From positions 5,642,001 through 5,706,000 of the forward strand of contig NW_020825312.1 in the NCBI RefSeq assembly GCF_003286085.1: a stretch of 64,000 bases of DNA, read 5' to 3'. Source of the stretch: Drosophila persimilis (lineage: Eukaryota; Arthropoda; Insecta; Diptera; Drosophilidae). The notes beneath the pieces are model-generated. The model was not told the origin of the DNA. It saw only the letters and a program-made list of their open reading frames with translations, and did no database searches. The translations under genes were made by a program, and so were the position numbers. Every line of letters starts with the position of its first letter. Position 1 is the first letter of the stretch. Below are positions 57,901 through 64,000 of the stretch, piece by piece.

Positions 57901-60900
57901 TGAGTGCGATGCCGTTCATTGACTTGACTTTCCTTTGCCCATTGCACTATGGTCCGAAAATGGGATTTACATGGGTATAAAAGCTGGTAGAGGTAATTGC
58001 ATTATGGAATATAGAACACATTACAAAATCTACGAAATACTTTAGCAAGGTAACCATTTCATAAATTTATTTCCCGACCCAATATATGTACCGAGTTTAT
58101 AAAGCCAGAGCCAGAGAGAGAGAGAGATGTATCGAATGGTATGGACAAATCTAGAATATTATTTACTAAGTGGAAAAAGTATTGATATTTATGTATTTAT
58201 ATTGTATAAGCAGCGGAGTGCCGGATAGTTCAGCAGAAGTACCGCGACTCCCAACGTTCCGATTAGCTTGAGTTCATTTGACGACTGTATCTGTAGGAAC
58301 GAAAACAAGTTTTTCAGGATCCAGGATACTAAAGGATATTCGCATATTTCGTTATCATACATTAAAACAACTTTTTTCCAATTGAAATTGACTTTTAGAC
58401 CATAGTGTAAAGAATACTCGTAAAAATAGAAGCAAGGCGAAAGTTTTTTGCACACGTCGTTGCCCTCGTGGAGCCCCATACCCGCCGTCGGACAGCCCCC
58501 ACACCCGGGTTAGCCCCTTTGAGCCAGGATCCTGGACCCGGGCCCCCGCTTGTGCCGTTATAATGCAATTTTATTTCATTTCATTGAAGCCAAGTTTCCA
58601 CAGAAAATTCTTTTACTTAACTTCTTCCTTCACTTGGCCCAATGTTCTCGGTGCGTACGATTCTACTCATACGATATCCCTCGCCCGGCCTCTCACCTCG
58701 AAAGCAGCCTGGCAGCGACAAATTTGCCATTGCCTTAGCCCCAGGTCCCCCAGCAAGAGCCCGGCAAGCACCCTTCCGCAGGGAACCCCTAAGACGATAT
58801 ATGCAAATCTTTGATGTAAGTAATAACTTCCTTCCCGCATAAGAAGGAGAAAGCTGGAAAAACATACATATGCTCGTACATACTCCTACATACTCGTACA
58901 TTCATACATACATACATGCATACATACATACATATGTACGGATTCGTATGCAGAATGGCAGCGAGTGAAAGATGGAACTTTGCGATTGCAAAGCACAATA
59001 TGAGCGTGTGAATATTGCTTTTAGCATTGCGAAAGTTCCGGCACTGATTTTCCGAATTCGCCGAACGGAAAACGCCGAGCGGATGGGAAAATTCCGGATG
59101 AATCATCCAGTGCGTATTTAAACATACGATTAATCGCTCGCTTATGGTACGCTTATGGTGCATCTTGATGCAAGAACAGAAGAAACAAATTTTATATTAC
59201 ATATATTTTAAATTTCCATCGCAATTCAATTGCGATCAACAAATCGGCCAATTGTCGCTCAGACCGATCACCAACCAAAAACCGACCTTCTTTGCTTCCC
59301 TTCATTTCTTTCATTAGTTAAAATGGCTTTTTTAATTTTCAATTAATTTTTGTTCAATACTTTAATCCTCTGCCTGCGTGCAATGTTGGAAGATCTGTTT
59401 TGATAAGAAAATTGGTCAGAAAAGTGCAGAAATGGATCCATAATGCGTAATACTTATTGTTGTACCAATTTATAATCATTTCTTTCAAAGTTAAGCCCCA
59501 ACATCTACACCATTGAAAGGCCTTTCACCGTTGGAGTATGTGAGTTTTGAAAGAACAAAATTCTAAAAATTATCCAGGAAATATAATGAAAAAGAATATT
59601 AACCAAGTTATCATTAAATAATTTATATTTAGAATTAGAATTAGCCAGTACAAGGATACTTGCATTTAGTCCATTTTGATAGAGCGCAGATTTTTCATTT
59701 AATACATTGAATTTATTTTATCCAAAAAACCTTTTTTTATTAACTAAACAATGTCTTGAACGGTGACCTGGAGAACTAAAAGATAGCTATTGCAGAAGGG
59801 GATATTCGGCAACACGGTATATTGAATATCTCGGGTAAGGAATGCGTTGGTCGAAGAACACCTCTAGACCACGCCCACAGGAGCGTTCAGTAAGGCAGAG
59901 TATAGCCTTATTTAATTTTGTAGCTTAGCTCCTATGAAACTGTCAGATGACTTTGTACCTTTTCTACTCTCAATACTGTTTACCTTACACCAACTTTTCC
60001 TTGACGATTGCAGGTTCCATAAATCATATTGGGCTGCGGCTAAGCCAGAGCCGGTGCCTGCCCGGTTCCCAATATATGCTTTTGGCTCTAGTTCCTTTTT
60101 ATTTTCGCTCTGCCTTGTTGCATAGAGTGGGAAAATGCAAAAATTGTCGAACAGTGCGGTTTTTCAAGGAGCCTCTTCTCTGAAACCCAATCAAAAAAAA
60201 AAAACGGAGAATTACTGCAATTTTGTAACTTTTCCACGTGAGCTTTACCCGAGTGTGTTTGTCTTTCCACACTCTTGAAACATTCATAAAGTTGATTTAC
60301 GCTCAAGTAAACCCAAAAAGTGTAAAATGATTTCATCTGATGATGATTTGGCTTTGCAAATTGCATGCTCCACTGCGTCACTTGCGAGTCTTGCATCTGT
60401 GTGTGTGTGCGTGGGTGTGCTCTGCATATATGTACGTATATACATACAACTACATACATTCATACAAAATATGGCTTTCAATTATGTGTTATTACAAGTA
60501 AATCCATCAATTGCACATTTTATGTAAGTGGAACAAACAAAGCTGAGGGCAATTTCATTTAACAAACCGAAATTCCACTTATTTGTGAGCAAACACAGTG
60601 AACACTCTCCGCAAGTGCCTTGATTCGAAATGGAACGACCACATAGGTAAACAGTCGAGTGTTCCGCCGCCAAGGCAACCCTTCCATGCACTTCCATGCA
60701 TTTTGGAAAAGATTATCAATGATAATTCCTTGTAACGTGTCTGTAGAAGATCTCCAACTAAGGCGGTTTTGAACAGATACAAAGTCTAGTCTGATATTAT
60801 ATCCCTAAGGACTGACGATAATCTCAAGAAGGACCACCAGGAAAATGCGCACTCGTGTCCGTCTGCAAAAGCACTTGAGGGAGAAAAATATATATAATTT

Positions 60901-62943
60901 TTTAAGTCCAGAATCCTGAATCCTGATTAAACCAGAATACCCAAACTAACATTTTATGATGCGGTAGCGGCAAGGCGGACCGCGGGTCGCGGCCTGCGGC
61001 CACAGCGAGCTGTCAACAAAATGCATCCAATTGAATGCACTCGACCGTGTCGGTTAACTGCTACTTGAGCGATTTGGCTGCGGTTTTTATAAAAAAAGAA
61101 AAAGAAAAGAGATTTTTGCGGAGAGCTACCCAAAGTGCCAAAGAGGTCGGCGCCTGTGACAGTGTCAGTGAGGCATTGGCATAATCCCTTCACAAATCTA
61201 CCTCGCGTAACGAACTGTTAATGCCAGGGCACGGGCGCAGGCCTGGGGATCCCCAGGAGAGCGACGTGTGGTGATGGCCCGGTGATTAGCAGCCAGAACC
61301 ACCGCAACGCAGAGATACAGTTTCACAAAATTTCCAAAAAAAGCGACCTGTAGTAAGAGATTCCCAGAAAGGGATTTCGAACCGTGTAATCAAGGAGTAG
61401 GAACTAATACCAAAAGTCAAAAAAATGGTTCCTGTGTAGAAGAATTCAAAAAATAAAGTAAAGATTAAGAAAATTGGTGCGGCAGTAGCCCTAATTAGTG
61501 GTTGAATTATTCTGTAAAGGTTGTATACAATGCCTAAAAATAGGGAAGTGCGGCGGTTTGCGAGTTCATATGCCACTTGGAACAGGCACACTAGAAGCCC
61601 ACAACCACAGCAGAACCTCAACTTGCAGTGGGAGAAAAAGGTTCCATAATTGTCGAAAAACGTCGAAGGGGTGGTGTGTGTTTTGTTATGATGAAATGAT
61701 GATGATCCTGGTGGTGATGATGGTGATGATGATGGTGATGGGCAAATATTTAACGTCAGTAATTAGCGCTCTGGCAGAGCGCTTGAAACTACTATGTAAT
61801 GCGATAATGCCAGCAGCAACATCTACGAGTATTATGTACAAAAATTCATAATGACGTTAAGCATGGTGGTGGTACGAGGAGGTTAGTGGGTTAGGGGATT
61901 GGGGTGAAACAAAAGGATGCCAGGAAGAAACGTAAAGAACACTTTTCTAGGCATTTGCGTAGCTTTATCCCCTCGCTCTTTCTTTATCTTACTCGGTCTC
62001 TCTCTTTCTCTGTTCTTCCCTCTCGCTCTTCTTGTATATCTTTCGTTTCACCATACTTATATACTCGTCCATGTTTGGTGCCATTCTTTACGTTGTTATT
62101 TTTGATGCTCTTATAATTAAATAATTTTCCGCAAATTTTCGCACAGTTGCTGTCTCTCCTACACACATACACTCACACAACTGTACCAGAAACCAACACA
62201 TAGATACACGTATGCCCCAGATAAGTTATCATTAACATACTCTCATCATCTCCGTGCCGCTCGGTCCCTTAGTTCTTCTTGCTTTCGGCAGATAATGAGA
62301 ATTTAAATCGCAATAAAGTGTCGGAAAAAGCTGGCAGCGAAAGAAACAAGGTAAAATAAATGTTCAGAGGAATCAGAAGGAGAGAAATCCTTGGGCAGAA
62401 AGGCTACAGAGGCTATGACTTCTACATGGGAGGTGGAAATATGGGTTCCTGGAGAAAAGCTGGAAGGGTGTTCGAAGGTCTGGAGAGATCCTGGAAAGCT
62501 ATGGAAGTCTGGGGACCTAGGGATCGGGATGTCGTGAAGTCTAGTGCACAGGCAGTGAAAGTGCTGCCGATTAGCGTCTGCGTTTGACTCCGGGTATCTT
62601 TGTGTGTTTGCATCTACATATATGTGTTTACGGATACGCGTGCGTTAATAAATTGTAATTTTGAAGCGTATTTAAGGCAGACCCAGAGTCCCACTAAAAG
62701 TCACAGCCAGTAATAGCTTCCATCTCTATTAATAGGATTATGAGCCACTGGGAGTGGTGTTCCCGAAATGAGTTCCGTTTTGTGCAAGTAAACAGAATAC
62801 ATGGTTAAGATATGTCGGAAAGCCTTTAAAATAGCATCATATGGCCAAGGTTCAAGGATCATACGATAAATCCCAATTATATTAGAACCAACAAAGCTAT
62901 TTTTACAATCTTATCGTAGCATGAAATTATATCCATTTTGTAA
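54978..62943. other. Gene-poor stretch; no supported gene
   Basis: Simple tracts occur at 56687-56705 (CA), 58875-58935 (ATACAT-type) and 61695-61740 (GATGGT-type). The 111-codon minus frame at 61286-61621 is hydrophobic but begins at TTG with AT-ending codons, and I do not call it. A GC-rich island at 58455-58560 has no frame of interest. Remaining frames overlap one another and are low-complexity. Confidence 0.55.
56085..56540. repeat. Possible degenerate short interspersed element
   Basis: It opens with tataccctgtgaaacggtac then caagggtatat, a motif pair common at the ends of fly DINE/INE-type repeats. It closes with aagggtatgcaagggtatgc and a small hairpin (cttcggatcctgaag). No second copy is present in the window to test it. 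Confidence 0.25.
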
Positions 62944-63079
62944 ACTATATTTATACCCGGTACTCAAAATCTATAGGGATATATTAGTTTTATGTACACA
63001 ACACAGCAAAAAAATATATATATTCTTGATCAACATCAATAGCCATCAAAACCTTACCCTTAATGAGTACCGGGTATGA
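62944..63079 (-). repeat. DINE-1/mini-me-like fragment
   Basis: tttatacccggtactcaaaa, a (TA) tract and attcttgatcaacatcaata match the first 130 bp of copy B. It is closed by a reversed end motif (gagtaccgggtatgat), so the middle is deleted. Confidence 0.55.
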
Positions 63080-64000
63080 TTGGAGCCGCGACCCTGTGCC
63101 GCTACTGACAACGTGCCAACCATCTGGTAATAACTGATAATAATCTTCAGTGGGATTTCTGGTTTACTGGGGTGAAATGCAGGTGAAATTGTTTGTTGGA
63201 ATCGCCCGGACAGTGACGAAACGTATGCAGACTTTTGCTTAGAAAGAGACGGAGACGTTGACACAGAGACTGGGGCACAGACACACATTCTCCTAAGTGA
63301 TTATTAGCATTAGCAGCGCATTATGGGCATTCAAAGAACCCGCACTAACCCACCCACCCACGCACATCCTGCAGTTACCTCGTTTCCCGCTACTCCCATG
63401 CTGGCTTTAACTTCACACGAAACTATTTCACTCTCAGCTCTCAATCTCCCAACTTCCCTGCCTCGACACGTGTCCGTCTGCTTCGTTTCAGGTATTGGCT
63501 TTGCAGCTGGCATTTGGCATTTGCCACCAGTCTCCCCCATTGTTATTTGGGGAATACGAGAATGGTCGGGTGGGGGCATCAGGGCATCGGGGTATAGGGG
63601 GGATCGGGGGCGAGTGTTTGCATCGGCAATGCTGTTTGGGGTTGCAACCCAAACCGAAAACGAATCCGAGCCAGAGCTTTACGCTGCATTTGAATCCAGC
63701 TCAAGCTGCAATTAAAGCAATACATAGTTGCATTTGCTGCGTCCGATAGCTCGCTTTTTGGCAACCCTTAAGCCCATTTAGGCAGAACAGTGCTTCGATA
63801 TGCTGCATACTACGAGTATACTTCTCAATAATTTGGAAGCGAATAGAACGACTTTGCAAAAAGCGGACTAATTTGATGATTGGAATCTCTGGAACTTGAT
63901 ACAACTTTCATGTTTTCATGGGACTGTGTCAGACAATTCTAGTTGGGAGTTTTGGATAGCAGCAGCTTATTCTGTATTGTGTTTGATCTTGGACTTCAGT
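63080..64000. other. No supported gene
   Basis: Frames of 60-130 codons overlap on both strands around 63323-63764 in GC-mixed DNA. None has a recognisable motif or clear start context. The stretch runs off the right edge, so a partial exon cannot be excluded. Confidence 0.45.

Noticed and set aside
61286-61621. 111-codon hydrophobic minus frame resembling a membrane protein
   Set aside because: It starts at TTG, uses AT-ending codons and has no family pattern; probably AT-rich chance.

Overview
The window looks like a fly chromosome segment, most likely Drosophila. The signs are very short introns (63-68 nt candidates), abundant (CA)n/(GT)n/(GA)n and CAG-type microsatellites, Tc1-like transposon remains, and several copies of a DINE-1/mini-me-like element with its typical (TA)n and (GTCY)n cores. 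An obscura-group species would fit, but that is only an impression. Nothing bacterial, no CRISPR array, and no tRNA or rRNA gene was seen.

Layout. (1) 1-3711, minus strand: the 5' part of a gene for a long repeat protein built on the 13-residue unit PAPIPDEAKERPT, about 92 copies of a 39-bp DNA unit, running off the left edge. (2) 3892-4424, minus: a possible exon or small gene. (3) 5042-6080: a decayed Tc1-like transposon with TA duplications and inverted ends. (4) 6083-33500: about 27 kb of gene-poor DNA with microsatellites and two short coding-like islands (18825-19004 minus; 24723-25091 plus). (5) 33949-34941, minus: a divergent ARF-like small-GTPase protein with degenerate nucleotide-binding motifs. 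(6) 36894-38790: a DINE-1/mini-me-like element abutting a second, different Tc1-like remnant. (7) 40578-51658: a candidate minus-strand small gene, and divergently a very large plus-strand gene of about 3,500 residues with one clear 68-nt intron. Some 2,400 residues of it are repeats of the type MPSQNINDESAPTFESTG. (8) 51681-64000: gene-poor DNA with further mini-me-like pieces.

The two repeat genes are the most striking content. Both encode low-complexity, charged, probably disordered proteins whose repeats have grown by nested (higher-order) duplication. They share only a loose I-x-D-E-A/S core, so a relationship is speculative. I recognise neither as a named gene. Functions here are not assigned beyond what motifs show. 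No genes in the window clearly form one pathway.

A caution on reading frames: in both repeat arrays the unit length is a multiple of three, so long open frames appear on the wrong strand or in wrong frames. The calls below rest on unique flanking sequence, upstream stops, splice sites and polyadenylation signals rather than ORF length.
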